DNA of 64,000 nucleotides from Euzebya rosea (lineage in GTDB: Bacteria; Actinomycetota; Nitriliruptoria; Euzebyales; Euzebyaceae), in contig NZ_PGDQ01000003.1 in the NCBI RefSeq assembly GCF_003073135.1, positions 124,001 to 188,000 on the forward strand, read 5' to 3'. Numbering within the stretch: position 1 is the first letter of the stretch; each line of letters begins with the position of its first letter. Shown one piece after another: positions 38,916-48,859 of this stretch. Position numbers and translations under genes: made by a program. The notes beneath the pieces were generated by a model, which saw only the letters and a program-made list of their open reading frames with translations, had not been told where the DNA came from and did not search any database.

Positions 38916-40190
38916 CTACTCCTGGGTCTCGGCGGTGCCGTCGATGCCCTCGAGCAGGCCGGGGAAGTACCAGACCTGCTCGTCGGTGGCGGTTTCGCCC
39001 TCCGCGACGTAGGTGGTGCCGTCCTGCAGGACCAGCGGGCCGGCGAACAGCTCCACGGAGCCGTCGAGCAGGCCGGCGGTCAGCTCGTCGACCGCCGCCG
39101 CCGCGTCCTCGCCCAGGCCGGGGCCCTTCACGAAGCCGACGGTGCTGGCGTCGGGGTCGTTGATGTCGTCGGCGTCGGGGCCGAGCCAGCGGAAGTCAGC
39201 GGCGAAGCTGCCGTCGACGACGGACTGGGCGGTCTCCAGGTAGGACGGACCCCAGTTGAAGTAGGGAACGCCCAGGCACACGTCGGGGGCCTCGTCGCAG
39301 GCACCCAGGAAGTCGTAGGGCACGGCGTGCACGGCGTCGCCGGCCTCGGCGAGCTGGCCGGTGCGGACGATGGCCTCGGTGGTGTCGATCCCGGACAGGA
39401 CCACGTCGGCGCCACCGGCGTAGAAGTCGTTGACGACCTGCGTGGGGTCCAGCGTGACGCCGGGGATGTTGAACCAGAACCCGATGTAGGTGACCTCGAA
39501 GGTCAGGTCCTCCGCGGCCTCGCCGCGGGTCTCGGTCCAGCAGTGCTGGGCGCCCAGGTACGTGGCGTTGACCAGACGGATCGTCTCGGCGTTCACGATC
39601 GGGCCGAGGTAGGCGAGGTGACCGGTCTCGGTGGTCATGGCCGCGGCGCAGCCGGCGAGTGCCTTGGTCAGCTCCATGCGACCCATGATGTTGCCGAGGT
39701 TGGACAGGTCGGGCTCGAAGGCCTCGCCGTCCTCCCACGCGGAGTCACCGGAGGTCCAGATCATCGGGACGTCGGGGTGGGCGGCAGCAGCGGCCAGGAT
39801 GCCGTCACGCATGTCGTCGGACGTCGCGAAGACCATCTGGGCACCCTGGTCGATCATGTCGGTCACGACCGACTCGACTGAGATCTCGGGCTTGTCGGCC
39901 GGGTTGACGGAGTCCACGACGATCATCTCGGCGCCGGGAAGGTTCGCCTCGATGTACTCGCCGCCCTCGAAGTGGGCCTGGGACCAGCCGCGGTCGTCGC
40001 GCGGGCCGACGAGGATCATGCCGAAGACGAACGGTTCGCCGTCCTCGGGTGCCTCGGCGCCGTCGTCGGTGCTGCCGTCGGCGGTGTCCTCCACGGGCGC
40101 GTCCGACGCCGCGTCGGTGGTGTCGTCGGTGCCGCTGCATGCGGTCAGGAGCAGGGTCGTCGCGGCCAGGGCCGCCAGAAGTCGTCGCAT
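38916..40190 (-). CDS. BMP-family nucleoside-binding lipoprotein
   Basis: 424 residues. ATG 40190 has GGAGAG 7 nt upstream. Lipobox LTAC with Cys18 and an acidic linker, then a PnrA/Med-like fold: FGMILVGPRDDRGWSQAHFEGGEYIE, MVFATSDDMRDGILAAAAAHPDV, and ADVVLSGIDTTEAI. It captures purine nucleosides outside the cell for the three-gene transporter downstream. Four-gene operon order: binding protein, tandem ATPase, permease 1, permease 2. Confidence 0.92.
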   Translation of the reverse strand: MRRLLAALAATTLLLTACSGTDDTTDAASDAPVEDTADGSTDDGAEAPEDGEPFVFGMILVGPRDDRGWSQAHFEGGEYIEANLPGAEMIVVDSVNPADKPEISVESVVTDMIDQGAQMVFATSDDMRDGILAAAAAHPDVPMIWTSGDSAWEDGEAFEPDLSNLGNIMGRMELTKALAGCAAAMTTETGHLAYLGPIVNAETIRLVNATYLGAQHCWTETRGEAAEDLTFEVTYIGFWFNIPGVTLDPTQVVNDFYAGGADVVLSGIDTTEAIVRTGQLAEAGDAVHAVPYDFLGACDEAPDVCLGVPYFNWGPSYLETAQSVVDGSFAADFRWLGPDADDINDPDASTVGFVKGPGLGEDAAAAVDELTAGLLDGSVELFAGPLVLQDGTTYVAEGETATDEQVWYFPGLLEGIDGTAETQE

Positions 40191-40296
40191 CGATCTCTCC
40201 ACTGGGTTGTGCTGTTCGGCGGCTCGTCCACGTCATTCAAGCGGGGACTGGCGCTGGAGGGAAATATCCTCTGGGTAGCCGCGTGTTGGCCGGAGG

Positions 40297-40935
40297 GTGA
40301 CAGCTTCTGCGCCTCCTGACGAATCCGGTCCATCTCCGGCGACGGTCCTCGACCTCGCCGACTACCGCCGCCGCATGGCCGAGCTCTACGCCGACGTGCG
40401 ACGGGCGCCGGACCCGGTGACGGCATGGCAGGGATGGCGCGAGGGACGGGACGCGCTGTTCACCCATCCACAGGGGGTCTGGGCCGGGAGGGACGACGCA
40501 CCCGACACCATCCCGACCTGGGCACACGACCCCAGCTGGCGGCTGGAGGTGGAGGTCGGTCCCCCGTCGGACGACCAGCCCGTGGGGCTGCCCCACTCCG
40601 GCGACGGCGTGACGATGGCCGACCCGGTGGGCACTGTGGCGATCGACCGTGACGGCCGCACGGCGTCCCTGACCCTCTACTGGTTGCGGCAGTACGGCGG
40701 CGGGCTGTTCCTGCCGTTCCGCGACGCCACCAGCGGTGGGGCGACCTACGGCGGCGGGCGGTACCTGCTGGACGGCGCCAAGTCGGCCGACCTGGGTGGG
40801 ACCGACGGTCGCCTGGTCCTGGACTTCAACTTCGCCTACCACCCGTCCTGCGTGCACGACTCCCGCTGGTCGTGTCCGATCGCCCCGCCCGAGAACACCC
40901 TGCCGTTCGCGGTGGAGGCCGGCGAGCACCTGTAG
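40297..40935 (+). CDS. DUF1684 protein
   Basis: 212 residues. The C-terminal half carries the DUF1684 hallmark: LFLPFRDATSGGATYGGGRY, then VLDFNFAYHPSCVHDSRWSCPIAPPENTLPF-type sequence ending in AGEHL; the N-terminal region has LADYRRRMAELYADVR and REGRDALFTHPQ. The function of this widespread cytoplasmic family is unknown. GTG 40297 is poorly spaced from the preceding CGGAG; ATG 40375 is an alternative start. Confidence 0.88.
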   Translation: MTASAPPDESGPSPATVLDLADYRRRMAELYADVRRAPDPVTAWQGWREGRDALFTHPQGVWAGRDDAPDTIPTWAHDPSWRLEVEVGPPSDDQPVGLPHSGDGVTMADPVGTVAIDRDGRTASLTLYWLRQYGGGLFLPFRDATSGGATYGGGRYLLDGAKSADLGGTDGRLVLDFNFAYHPSCVHDSRWSCPIAPPENTLPFAVEAGEHL

Positions 40936-40948
40936 GTCCCGACCGGTG

Positions 40949-42670
40949 TCAGGCGTCGGCCGAGGAGCGGTCGGACGTCCGTGCCGCGGTCGCCCGGGAC
41001 CGCTTGGCCCGGTACATCGCGTCGTCGGCCCGCTTCATCAGCCCGTCGACGGAGCCCACCGCCGCTCCGACGCTCCCGGTGCACCGGATCACCCGGTCGC
41101 CGACGATCACGGGTTCGGCCAGCGTCGACGCGACGCGGTCCACGACCTCCGCGAGCGGGTCAGGAGGCGGATCGAGCAGGACGACGAACTCGTCCCCGCC
41201 CAGCCGGGCGACCACGTCCCCGGACCGGGAGACCGCTCGCAAGCGCAGGCCGACCGCCCTGAGGACGTCGTCCCCGACCGCATGGCCGTGCGTGTCGTTG
41301 ACCGCCTTGAAGTCGTCGAGGTCGATGGTGAGCAGGGCGACCGGCGAGCCGTCGTCGACGTCGGCCAGCGCCCGCAGGAGCCCACGACGGTTGGTCAGTC
41401 CCGTGAGCGGATCGTGGTGGCTCTCGTGGAGCAGGCGTCCGTGCTCGGCCGTCATGTCCGACAACGACGAGGCAAGCTCAGCGGACCGCAGGATCGCGCC
41501 CGTGTGACGGGTGACGGTGACCGCGATCTCGAGGTCACCCCTGCCCCATGACGGCGCCTCGGGGTCCCGGTTCGCCACCACGAACAGTCCCGACAGGGTC
41601 TCGTGGTCTCCCAAAGGGACCAGCAGGGCATCGGTGATGTCTGCGGACGCCAGGTACCCCGACAGCGTGTGGCCATCAGGGGAGTGGACGATCTCGCCGT
41701 CCCCGCAGACGGCGAGGTACTCCGCGACCGCCGCGGTGTCGTCCTTGCCGAGGGTGTCGCGGACCTGCAGCCCGCCGGTGTCGCGTCGGACCCGCAGCAT
41801 GGTCCCGTCGCGGGGGTGCATCTGCAGGACGTCCACGAATCCCGCGCCGAGCTCCTGTCCGACGTGGTCGAGGAGCTGTCGCAGGGCGGCGTCGTGGCCC
41901 TGGGCGGCGGCGATGGTGGTGGTGAAGCGCGCGACGAACGCCACCCGCCCGCTCTCGGCCATCGCCGCCACGTGCGCCCGGTGGGCCAGCACCACCACCG
42001 CTGCCGGTCCGAGCAGCAGCAGTCCCGCCGTCGGCTGGTGGCTGAGGAGCACCAGCTCGGCGACGGTGAGCCCCGCCAGTCCGACGGAGAACACCAGCGA
42101 CACCGCGAGCGCCTGCAGCGAGGTCGCCCACGTCCCGGGCCCGTCGACCGCGGCAAGGACCCACGAGACGACCAGACCGCTGGTCGCCATCGCGCCGACG
42201 ATCCCGACGAGGGCAGCGGTCCAGTGCCCTGCGTGCAGCGAAGGTCCCGGTTCCACCAGCACGCGCGTGATCGCCACGGCCATGCCGGCTTCGAGAAGGG
42301 CCATGGTCACGTTGACGCTGGCCTTGCGCAGGGGTTTGCGGCCCCACAGCTGCCACGCCAGCATCGCGATGCCGCTCGCCGTCGCGACGGCGACGGGTGT
42401 CGAGGCGAGCACCCCGACCAGCAGCGGCACCTCGCTCAGGCTGAAGGCCCGACACTCGCGATGAAGCCGCAGCGTGAGACGTGTCCCGTCGGCGACGCAG
42501 AAGCCGAGCACCAGCGCCACCCACGGCACCGGGAGCGGCACCAGCGGGGCCGCCGTTGGCCCCGTCAGCGCCATCAGCATCGCGGTGACCAGGAGCGACC
42601 CGGCCACGATGCCGCCCACCGACCCCCTCTCCACCCGCGCGTACTGCCGTCGTCGTCGACGTCTCGCCAC
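40949..42670 (-). CDS. Membrane-anchored GAF-GGDEF diguanylate cyclase
   Basis: 573 residues. The N-terminal ~225 residues contain about eight hydrophobic helices of a MASE-like sensor region. A GAF-like domain follows (~240-385), then a GGDEF domain (~410-560) with DPLTGLTNRRGLL, the intact active-site loop GGDEF and an upstream RSGD I-site (RxxD five residues before GGDEF) for product inhibition. It should make c-di-GMP. No EAL partner lies in the window. Confidence 0.93.
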   Translation of the reverse strand: MARRRRRRQYARVERGSVGGIVAGSLLVTAMLMALTGPTAAPLVPLPVPWVALVLGFCVADGTRLTLRLHRECRAFSLSEVPLLVGVLASTPVAVATASGIAMLAWQLWGRKPLRKASVNVTMALLEAGMAVAITRVLVEPGPSLHAGHWTAALVGIVGAMATSGLVVSWVLAAVDGPGTWATSLQALAVSLVFSVGLAGLTVAELVLLSHQPTAGLLLLGPAAVVVLAHRAHVAAMAESGRVAFVARFTTTIAAAQGHDAALRQLLDHVGQELGAGFVDVLQMHPRDGTMLRVRRDTGGLQVRDTLGKDDTAAVAEYLAVCGDGEIVHSPDGHTLSGYLASADITDALLVPLGDHETLSGLFVVANRDPEAPSWGRGDLEIAVTVTRHTGAILRSAELASSLSDMTAEHGRLLHESHHDPLTGLTNRRGLLRALADVDDGSPVALLTIDLDDFKAVNDTHGHAVGDDVLRAVGLRLRAVSRSGDVVARLGGDEFVVLLDPPPDPLAEVVDRVASTLAEPVIVGDRVIRCTGSVGAAVGSVDGLMKRADDAMYRAKRSRATAARTSDRSSADA

Positions 42671-42819
42671 TCCCCACCCCTGGTTCGTTGTTCCTGTCAG
42701 GGAGGAGTATCGGTCGCCGGACGACGTAAGTGAAGAACGTTCACGAGGATGGTCCCATATGACGGTACCGAATGGTCCGAAATGACCATCGGGGTGCCAG
42801 GGCGTCGCCGCCCGCAGGT

Positions 42820-43482
42820 TCAGCGGTAGGTGCGGAGCGACGCCGCGGCGCCCGTGAAGTGGGCGTGGTCGTTGAAGCCGAGCAACGACAGGCCGGACCG
42901 GCCCGCGAGCAGCGTGGTGAACCCGGCGTTGACGACCACGCGGTTGAGCGCGACCACCGTGTCCGGGCCGCCGCCGAGCAGGTGTGCCGCGACCGCGGCG
43001 ATCACGCCGCCCGAGGTGGCCACGATCGCGTCACGCCCCGGCTCGAGGGCATCGACGAGGTCGTGCAGGGCGGCGACCGCCCCGCCGCTGAACGCCTGCC
43101 AGCCGTCGGCGGCGTCGTCGGTCACCCAGCGGCCCAACGCCGTGTCGAGCACCGCCTGGAACTCGCGCTCGCCGGTCGGCATCGACCGGCCCGACGCCGT
43201 GACGGCGTGCTGGACCATCGCCACGTGGTCGTACTCGTTCCAGCGGGCATCCACCACGACCTCGGTACTGCCGTCGGGGCTGCCGAAAGCGCGGGCGACC
43301 GGGGCGGCGGTGTCCCGCTGACGGCGGAGGGTGCCGCTCGCCACGACCGGACTGCGCAACCCCCGCTCGGCGAGGGTGGCGGCCGCAACCTCGGCCTGTC
43401 GGTGGCCGAGCTCGGACAGGTTGTCGTAGTCGGCGGCGCCGAAGGAGGCCTGGCCGTGGCGCAGCAGGGTGACGGTGGGCAC
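42820..43482 (-). CDS. Histidine phosphatase (phosphoglycerate-mutase-like)
   Basis: 220 residues from GTG 43482 with GGAG 7 nt upstream; the family begins VTLLRHGQASFG. The catalytic RHG motif is at the N-terminus, with the second conserved His in ATSGGVIA replaced by context typical of broad phosphatases. The E/Y region is VDARWNEYDH. Actual substrate unknown. It lies 75 bp downstream of the carboxylase operon on the same strand. Confidence 0.85.
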   Translation of the reverse strand: MPTVTLLRHGQASFGAADYDNLSELGHRQAEVAAATLAERGLRSPVVASGTLRRQRDTAAPVARAFGSPDGSTEVVVDARWNEYDHVAMVQHAVTASGRSMPTGEREFQAVLDTALGRWVTDDAADGWQAFSGGAVAALHDLVDALEPGRDAIVATSGGVIAAVAAHLLGGGPDTVVALNRVVVNAGFTTLLAGRSGLSLLGFNDHAHFTGAAASLRTYR

Positions 43483-43556
43483 GTGGACTCCGGGATCGAT
43501 GGGGGAGCGGCCAGCTTCGGACAGATGGGCCGCCAGCGACAAACCCGGCTGTCGGC

Positions 43557-45548
43557 TCAGCCGTCGGTGTCGGCCGGGTCGATACGGGCCACGACCGCGC
43601 CGACACCCACCTGGTCCCCGACGTCGACGACCTCCACCAGGGTGCCGGCGACGTCGGCGCGGATGACGTGCTCCATCTTCATGGCCTCCATCACCACCAC
43701 CTGGCTGCCGGCCTCCACCTGCTGGCCGACGGTGGCCGCCACCGCAGTCACCGCACCGTGCATCGGCGCCACGAGCACCCCGGCGCCCGCGGCGTCGTCG
43801 GCGCCCGGCGGCAGCCCCGTCGGATCCGACACGTCGAGGTCCACGTGGGGGAGGTGGACGAGCAGGCGGTCCCCGCCCGGGCGATGCACGGTGAGGTGGA
43901 CGGGTCGCCCCTCGACCCGAAGCGCATCGGGGGTTCCCGTCACCAGGACCCGCTGGTCATCGACGGTCACCACGATGCCGTCGACGGTGGCCTGCAGGGA
44001 CACCACCCTGTCGTCGGCGCCGACCCGCAGCGGGCGGGAGTCGACCAGCCACGTGGCGTTGGTCCAGCCGGCCAGCCCGGGGGAGCGGCGCTCGGCGTCG
44101 GCCGTGGCGGCCAGCTGCCGCCAGCCGGCCACCGCCGCGACGTCGCGAGGATCGAGGTCGACACCCGTGACGTCGTGGTCGGTCAGGAACGACGTGGTCG
44201 CGCCCCCCTCGGCGAACACCGGATGCCGCAGCACCCGTGCGAGGAACGTCCGGTTGGTCGTGACACCCAGGCACACCAGCCGGTCGAGGGCGTCGGCGAG
44301 CCGTCGCCGGGCCTCGTCGCGGTCACGCCCGTGGGCGATGACCTTGGCGAGCATCGGGTCGTAGTGCGCGGTGACCTGCTGTCCGGCGGCGATGCCGGCG
44401 TCGACGCGGATGCCGGCGCCAGTCGGCGGCTGCCAGGCCTCGACGGTGCCGGTCTGCGGCAGGTACCCGTTGCTGGGATCCTCGGCGTAGAGGCGGACCT
44501 CGATGGCGTGGCCGTCCAGGGTGATGTCGTCCTGTCCGAACGCCAGGGCCTCGCCGCGGGCAACCCGCAGCTGCCACTCCACCAGGTCGATGCCGGTGAC
44601 CAGCTCGGTGACGGGGTGCTCCACCTGCAGGCGGGTGTTCATCTCGAGGAAGGCGAACGCTTGGTGGTCGCCGTCGCGACGCTCGACGTCGAGCAGGAAC
44701 TCCACGGTCCCCGCGCCGACGTAGCCGATGTCGGCCGCCGCGGTGACCGCGGCCTGCTGCATCGCGGCACGGGTGACGGCGTCGATGGCGGGCGAGGGGG
44801 CTTCCTCCACGACCTTCTGGTGGCGTCGCTGGACCGAGCAGTCGCGTTCGCCGAGGGCCACGACGTTGCCGTGGGTGTCGGCCAGCACCTGGATCTCGAC
44901 ATGGCGGGGATGCAGCAGCGCCCGCTCGAGGATGAGGGTGTCGTCACCGAACGCCGAGGTGGCCTCGCGGCGGGCTGCGGCCAGCGCGTCGCGCAGGTCC
45001 GTGGCGTCGGTGACCAAGCGCATGCCCTTGCCACCACCACCGGCCGCAGCCTTGACCATGAGCGGCAGGCCGATGCGGTCGGCCTCGGCCAGCAGGGTCT
45101 CGTCGGACTGGTCGGTGCCCTGGTAGCCGGGCAGCAGCGGCACGCCGGCGTCGGCCATCCGTCGCTTGGCAGCGGCCTTGTCGCCCATGAGGTCGATCGC
45201 GTCGGGGGTCGGCCCGATGAACACCAGACCGGCGTCGGCCACCGCACGGGCGAACCGGGCGTTCTCGGCGAGGAACCCGTAGCCGGGGTGGATCGCCTGT
45301 GCGCCGCCGGTTCGGGCCGCGGCGATCACGGCGTCGACGTCGAGGTAGGAGTCGGCGGCCGGGGCAGGCCCCAGCCTGACGGCGTCGTCGGCGAGGGCCA
45401 CGTGCGGTGCCCCGGCGTCGGCGTCGGAGTACACCGCCACCGTGCGGTAGCCGTGCGCGCGGGCGCTGCGGATGACTCGGACGGCGATCTCGCCGCGGTT
45501 GGCGACGAGCACGGTGTCGAAGGTCGAGGGGTTCTCCGGGTGCGTCAT
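43557..45548 (-). CDS. Acyl-CoA carboxylase alpha subunit (biotin carboxylase plus biotin carrier)
   Basis: 663 residues. Biotin carboxylase domain: VLVANRGEIAVRVIRSARA, ATP-grasp loop KAAAGGGGKGMR, HVEIQVLADTHGNV, and EMNTRLQVEHPVTE. A linker ~450-590 and a C-terminal biotinyl domain with the biotin lysine in EAMKMEH (Lys624) follow. It carboxylates its own biotin with bicarbonate and ATP and passes CO2 to the beta subunit encoded just upstream. ATG 45548 overlaps that gene's stop (ATGA). Confidence 0.95.
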   Translation of the reverse strand: MTHPENPSTFDTVLVANRGEIAVRVIRSARAHGYRTVAVYSDADAGAPHVALADDAVRLGPAPAADSYLDVDAVIAAARTGGAQAIHPGYGFLAENARFARAVADAGLVFIGPTPDAIDLMGDKAAAKRRMADAGVPLLPGYQGTDQSDETLLAEADRIGLPLMVKAAAGGGGKGMRLVTDATDLRDALAAARREATSAFGDDTLILERALLHPRHVEIQVLADTHGNVVALGERDCSVQRRHQKVVEEAPSPAIDAVTRAAMQQAAVTAAADIGYVGAGTVEFLLDVERRDGDHQAFAFLEMNTRLQVEHPVTELVTGIDLVEWQLRVARGEALAFGQDDITLDGHAIEVRLYAEDPSNGYLPQTGTVEAWQPPTGAGIRVDAGIAAGQQVTAHYDPMLAKVIAHGRDRDEARRRLADALDRLVCLGVTTNRTFLARVLRHPVFAEGGATTSFLTDHDVTGVDLDPRDVAAVAGWRQLAATADAERRSPGLAGWTNATWLVDSRPLRVGADDRVVSLQATVDGIVVTVDDQRVLVTGTPDALRVEGRPVHLTVHRPGGDRLLVHLPHVDLDVSDPTGLPPGADDAAGAGVLVAPMHGAVTAVAATVGQQVEAGSQVVVMEAMKMEHVIRADVAGTLVEVVDVGDQVGVGAVVARIDPADTDG

Positions 45549-47170
45549 GGCCGCGCCACCCCGAAGCTGACGGGACGGATGTCGGTGGCGTCGCCCTCCT
45601 GGGCGGTGGCCAGGACGATCCCGAGGACACGGCGGGTGTCCCGTGGGTCGATCAGCCCGTCGTCGAGGCCCAGCCCGGAGGTGACGAGCGCCGCCTCCTG
45701 CGCGGCGTACTGGTTGACGATCTGGCCGGCGAAGGCGTCGAGCATCGCCTCGTCCAGCGGTTCTCCCTTCTTCTCCGCCCGCTGCTCGGCGACGATGCGC
45801 ATCGTCGTCGCGGCCTGCTCGGCACCCATCACCCCCGACCTGGCGTTGGGCCACGTGAAGGAGAAGCGGGGGTCGTACCCCTGCCCGCACATGCCGTAGT
45901 TGCCGGCCCCGAAGCTCGCACCGATGAAGAACGTGAACCGGGGCACGTCGACGGTGGTGACGGCCTGGATCATCTTCGACCCGTTCTTGATCATCCCGCC
46001 GCGCTCGGAGGCGGTGCCGACCATGTAGCCGGTGATGTTCTGCAGGAACACCAGCGGCGTGCCCAGCTGTCCGCAGCGCTGGACGAACTGGGTGGCCTTC
46101 TGCGCGCCGTCGTTGTCGATGGGGCCGTTGTTGGCGACGATCCCGACCGGACGGCCGAAGACGGCCGCCTCGACGCAGACGGTGCCGGGCCCGTAGCGCG
46201 GCTTGAAGTCGAGGATCCGCGAGCCGTCCACGACTCGGGCGATCACCTCGCGCACGTCGTAGGCCGTCCGGTAGTCCACGGGGACGACCCCGGCGATCTC
46301 GTCGGGGTCCAGCACCGGCGGGTCGCCGTCGGGCACGTCCGCCGCAGGCATCCGGGCGGTGCCGAAGCGCATCGCACCGATCACCTCGCGGGCGATCCGC
46401 AGGCCATCGGCGTCGTCCTCGGCGACGTGCTCGATCAGGCCCGAGACGGTGGCGTGCATGTCGATACCGCCGAGGTCGTCGGCCTCGGCGACCTCGCCCG
46501 TGGCGGCCTTCAGCAGCGGTGGGCCGGCGAGGAACGCCTGGCCGCGCCCCTTCACGCCGATGACGACGTCGCTCATGCCCGGCATGTAGGCGCCACCCGC
46601 CGTGGAGGATCCGTGCAGGACCGTGATGACGGGCACCCCGGCGGCCGAGAGGCGGGCCATGTTGGCGAAGAACCTGCCGCCCTCGGCCCACTGCTCGACG
46701 CGATACTCCAGCAGGTTGGCCCCGGCGGACTCCACCAGCATGACCAGGGGCAGCCGGTTCTCCAGGGCGATCTCCTGGGCGCGCAGCACCTTGGCGCCCC
46801 CCGAGCGGGTCAGCGCACCGGCGTTGATGCCGGAGTCGTTGGCCACCACCATGCAGCGGGTACCGGCGATCATCCCGATCCCGGTGATCTGAGAGGCGCC
46901 CGGGACGGAGCGTTCGGGGTCGTCGGTGTCGACCAGGTAGCCGGCGTGGGTGCGGAGCTCCAGGAAGGGGGCGCCGGGATCCAGCAGGCGGGCGACCCGT
47001 TGCCGTGGGGTCAGCTGGCCGCGTTCGGCGAACCGGTCGGCCCGGCGATGCGACGCGTCGACGGCCCGCTGCTGGAGCGCGCGCATCTGCTCGACCAGCT
47101 CCAGCATCGCCGCGCGGTTGGCCCGGAACTCGGGGCTGGTGGGGTTGATCCTCGACTGGAATACGGGCAC
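45545..47170 (-). CDS. Acyl-CoA carboxylase beta subunit (carboxyltransferase)
   Basis: 541 residues with both crotonase-like carboxyltransferase halves: the acyl-CoA-binding half (LTPRQRVARLLDPGAPFLEL, GIGMIAGTRCMVVANDSGINAGA) and the carboxybiotin half (GPGTVCVEAAVFGRPVGIVANNGP, FFIGASFGAGNYGMCGQGY). The sequence type resembles methylcrotonyl/geranyl-CoA-type AccD subunits, so a branched-chain or short acyl-CoA substrate is plausible. GTG 47170 with GAGGA 5 nt upstream. On the minus strand TTGACT (47233-47238) could be its -35. Confidence 0.94.
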   Translation of the reverse strand: MPVFQSRINPTSPEFRANRAAMLELVEQMRALQQRAVDASHRRADRFAERGQLTPRQRVARLLDPGAPFLELRTHAGYLVDTDDPERSVPGASQITGIGMIAGTRCMVVANDSGINAGALTRSGGAKVLRAQEIALENRLPLVMLVESAGANLLEYRVEQWAEGGRFFANMARLSAAGVPVITVLHGSSTAGGAYMPGMSDVVIGVKGRGQAFLAGPPLLKAATGEVAEADDLGGIDMHATVSGLIEHVAEDDADGLRIAREVIGAMRFGTARMPAADVPDGDPPVLDPDEIAGVVPVDYRTAYDVREVIARVVDGSRILDFKPRYGPGTVCVEAAVFGRPVGIVANNGPIDNDGAQKATQFVQRCGQLGTPLVFLQNITGYMVGTASERGGMIKNGSKMIQAVTTVDVPRFTFFIGASFGAGNYGMCGQGYDPRFSFTWPNARSGVMGAEQAATTMRIVAEQRAEKKGEPLDEAMLDAFAGQIVNQYAAQEAALVTSGLGLDDGLIDPRDTRRVLGIVLATAQEGDATDIRPVSFGVARP

Positions 47171-47260
47171 GTGGTCCTCACCGATTCGACTCTTCCTGAG
47201 TGTGGCTCAACTAAACGTGAACGTCACACAGGAAGTCAAGGCGGCGCGCCGGCCCGCCGG

Positions 47261-47959
47261 TCAGGAGTGGGCGACCTCGACGACGATGCGGCGCGGATGG
47301 TCGCTGTAGACGCGGAACGGCACCTCGGCGGCGGTCCCGATGACGATGTCCTGCTGGCCCTCGAACCAGCCGACGACGTCAACCTGGGTGATGGCGCTGC
47401 CCGGCCCGGGGATCACCCCGGTGGGGAAGGCCGCGCCGAGGTCGTCGAACGGGAGGGCGACGTTCCGCAGTGTCAGCTGCAGCGTCCCGTCACCCGGCGG
47501 GTCGGGGTGCACGTCCTCGCCGATCGGCACGTACTCCTCGACGTACTCGGCGGTCCAGCCGGCCACGCCGTCGATCTCGGGCTCGCTGAGGAGGACAACG
47601 ATGCGGTCGTACCCCTCGACGGTGCTGACGCGGACGTCGGACACCCAGCCGGCCTGACCGCTGCCGGTCGGCTCCTCGGTGTCTGGTTCGGCGTTCGGCG
47701 TCGAGGTCGGCTGCTGGATCGGGGGCAGCCCGTCGGGGTCGGTCGCCGGGTCGTCCGGCTCGGGCGCGACGACACCGTCCTCGGTCGGTGTCGACAGGGA
47801 CGGTGAGGGCGACTTCGTCGTGTCCACCGACGGCACCGCCACGGCCGTGGGCGGGGGTGCCTCGACGACGGGGTCGTCGCCGGTGCACGCGGCCAGCGCC
47901 ACGGACAGGGCGGCGACGACCGCAGCCCGTCGCACGATGCGGGATGGCGAACCGATCAC
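47261..47959 (-). CDS. AMIN-like-domain lipoprotein
   Basis: 232 residues from GTG 47959 with GAGGAG upstream. Lipobox LAAC with Cys25, then a Pro/Thr/Ser-rich linker (~28-100) and a C-terminal ~125-residue beta domain (SDVRVSTVEGYDRIVVLL, LRNVALPFDD..., ITQVDVVGWFEGQQDIVIG, RRIVVEVAHS). This matches the AMIN-like domain of actinobacterial envelope lipoproteins, probably a cell-wall-binding module. It is divergent from the crotonase gene. Confidence 0.82.
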   Translation of the reverse strand: MIGSPSRIVRRAAVVAALSVALAACTGDDPVVEAPPPTAVAVPSVDTTKSPSPSLSTPTEDGVVAPEPDDPATDPDGLPPIQQPTSTPNAEPDTEEPTGSGQAGWVSDVRVSTVEGYDRIVVLLSEPEIDGVAGWTAEYVEEYVPIGEDVHPDPPGDGTLQLTLRNVALPFDDLGAAFPTGVIPGPGSAITQVDVVGWFEGQQDIVIGTAAEVPFRVYSDHPRRIVVEVAHS

Positions 47960-48070
47960 TTCTGTGCCTCTCCTCGTCGAGCCGATCGCGGCGAGCGTAT
48001 CGTCGGCGACGACGTTCCCCGGTCGACCGGCTGTCCTGCCGCGTCGACGGGGTGAGACCGAGGAGGACCC

Positions 48071-48850
48071 GTGACCGAGCCGAGCACGATGGTGAGGACG
48101 CAGCCCCACGACTGGTACACCGAGATCACCCTCGCGGTGCCGCGACGACGCAACGCGCTGTCGCTGGCGATGATCGAAGCGCTCGCTCGGGCCCTGGAGG
48201 AGGTGGCTGCCAGCGACGCGGCAGGTGTGCTGCTGACGGGCGAGGGACCGGTGTTCTCCAGCGGCCACGACTTCGCTGACATGGCCGGCCGGTCCTACGC
48301 CGACATGCGCCGGCTGCTGCGCACCTGCGCGGACATGATGACGCTGGTGCAGCAGATCCCCCAGGTGGTCCTGGCCCGGGTCCAGGGACCGGCCCTCGCG
48401 GCCGGCTGCCAGCTCGTGGCCAGCTGCGACCTCGCCGTGGCCGTGGACAGCGCGACGTTCTCGGTGCCCGGCGGGAAGGCCGGGTGGTTCTGCCACACCC
48501 CGATGGTGGCGGTCGGCCGCCAGCTTCCGCCCAAGCGGGCGCTGGAGATGGCGCTGACCGGTGATCCCGTCGACGCGTCCACCGCGGCCTCGTGGGGTCT
48601 GATCAACCGCGCCGTCGCCGCACCGCACCTGGACGAGGCCTGCCTGGACCTGCTGGGCCGCGCGACCCGGGGGAGCCGGCTGTCCAAGGGACTCGGCAAG
48701 CAGACGTACTACGCCCAGGTCGGACTGGAGCAACGCCAGGCCTACGACGTGGCGATCGAGGCCATGGCCGCCTCCAGCCAGACCGCCGACGGGCAGGAGT
48801 CGATGAACAGCTTCATCGAACGGCGAGGGGCCACCTACACCGACCGGTGA
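48071..48850 (+). CDS. Enoyl-CoA hydratase/isomerase family protein (crotonase fold)
   Basis: 259 residues; GTG 48071 has GAGGAGG close upstream. Crotonase motifs: RRNALSLAMIEAL, oxyanion loop FSSGHDFADM, and ARVQGPALAAGCQLVASCDLAVA. The catalytic Glu positions of true hydratases are not obvious (GGKAGWFCHTPMVAVGR), as in ECHDC3-like members, so hydratase activity is uncertain. Convergent with the DinB-like gene, 9 bp apart. Confidence 0.9.
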   Translation: MTEPSTMVRTQPHDWYTEITLAVPRRRNALSLAMIEALARALEEVAASDAAGVLLTGEGPVFSSGHDFADMAGRSYADMRRLLRTCADMMTLVQQIPQVVLARVQGPALAAGCQLVASCDLAVAVDSATFSVPGGKAGWFCHTPMVAVGRQLPPKRALEMALTGDPVDASTAASWGLINRAVAAPHLDEACLDLLGRATRGSRLSKGLGKQTYYAQVGLEQRQAYDVAIEAMAASSQTADGQESMNSFIERRGATYTDR

Positions 48851-48859
48851 GCGGTCGCC

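Noticed and set aside
47217-47227. Operator GTGA-ACG-TCAC upstream of the carboxylase operon
   Set aside because: Only four paired bases per arm; such dyads are expected by chance in this DNA.
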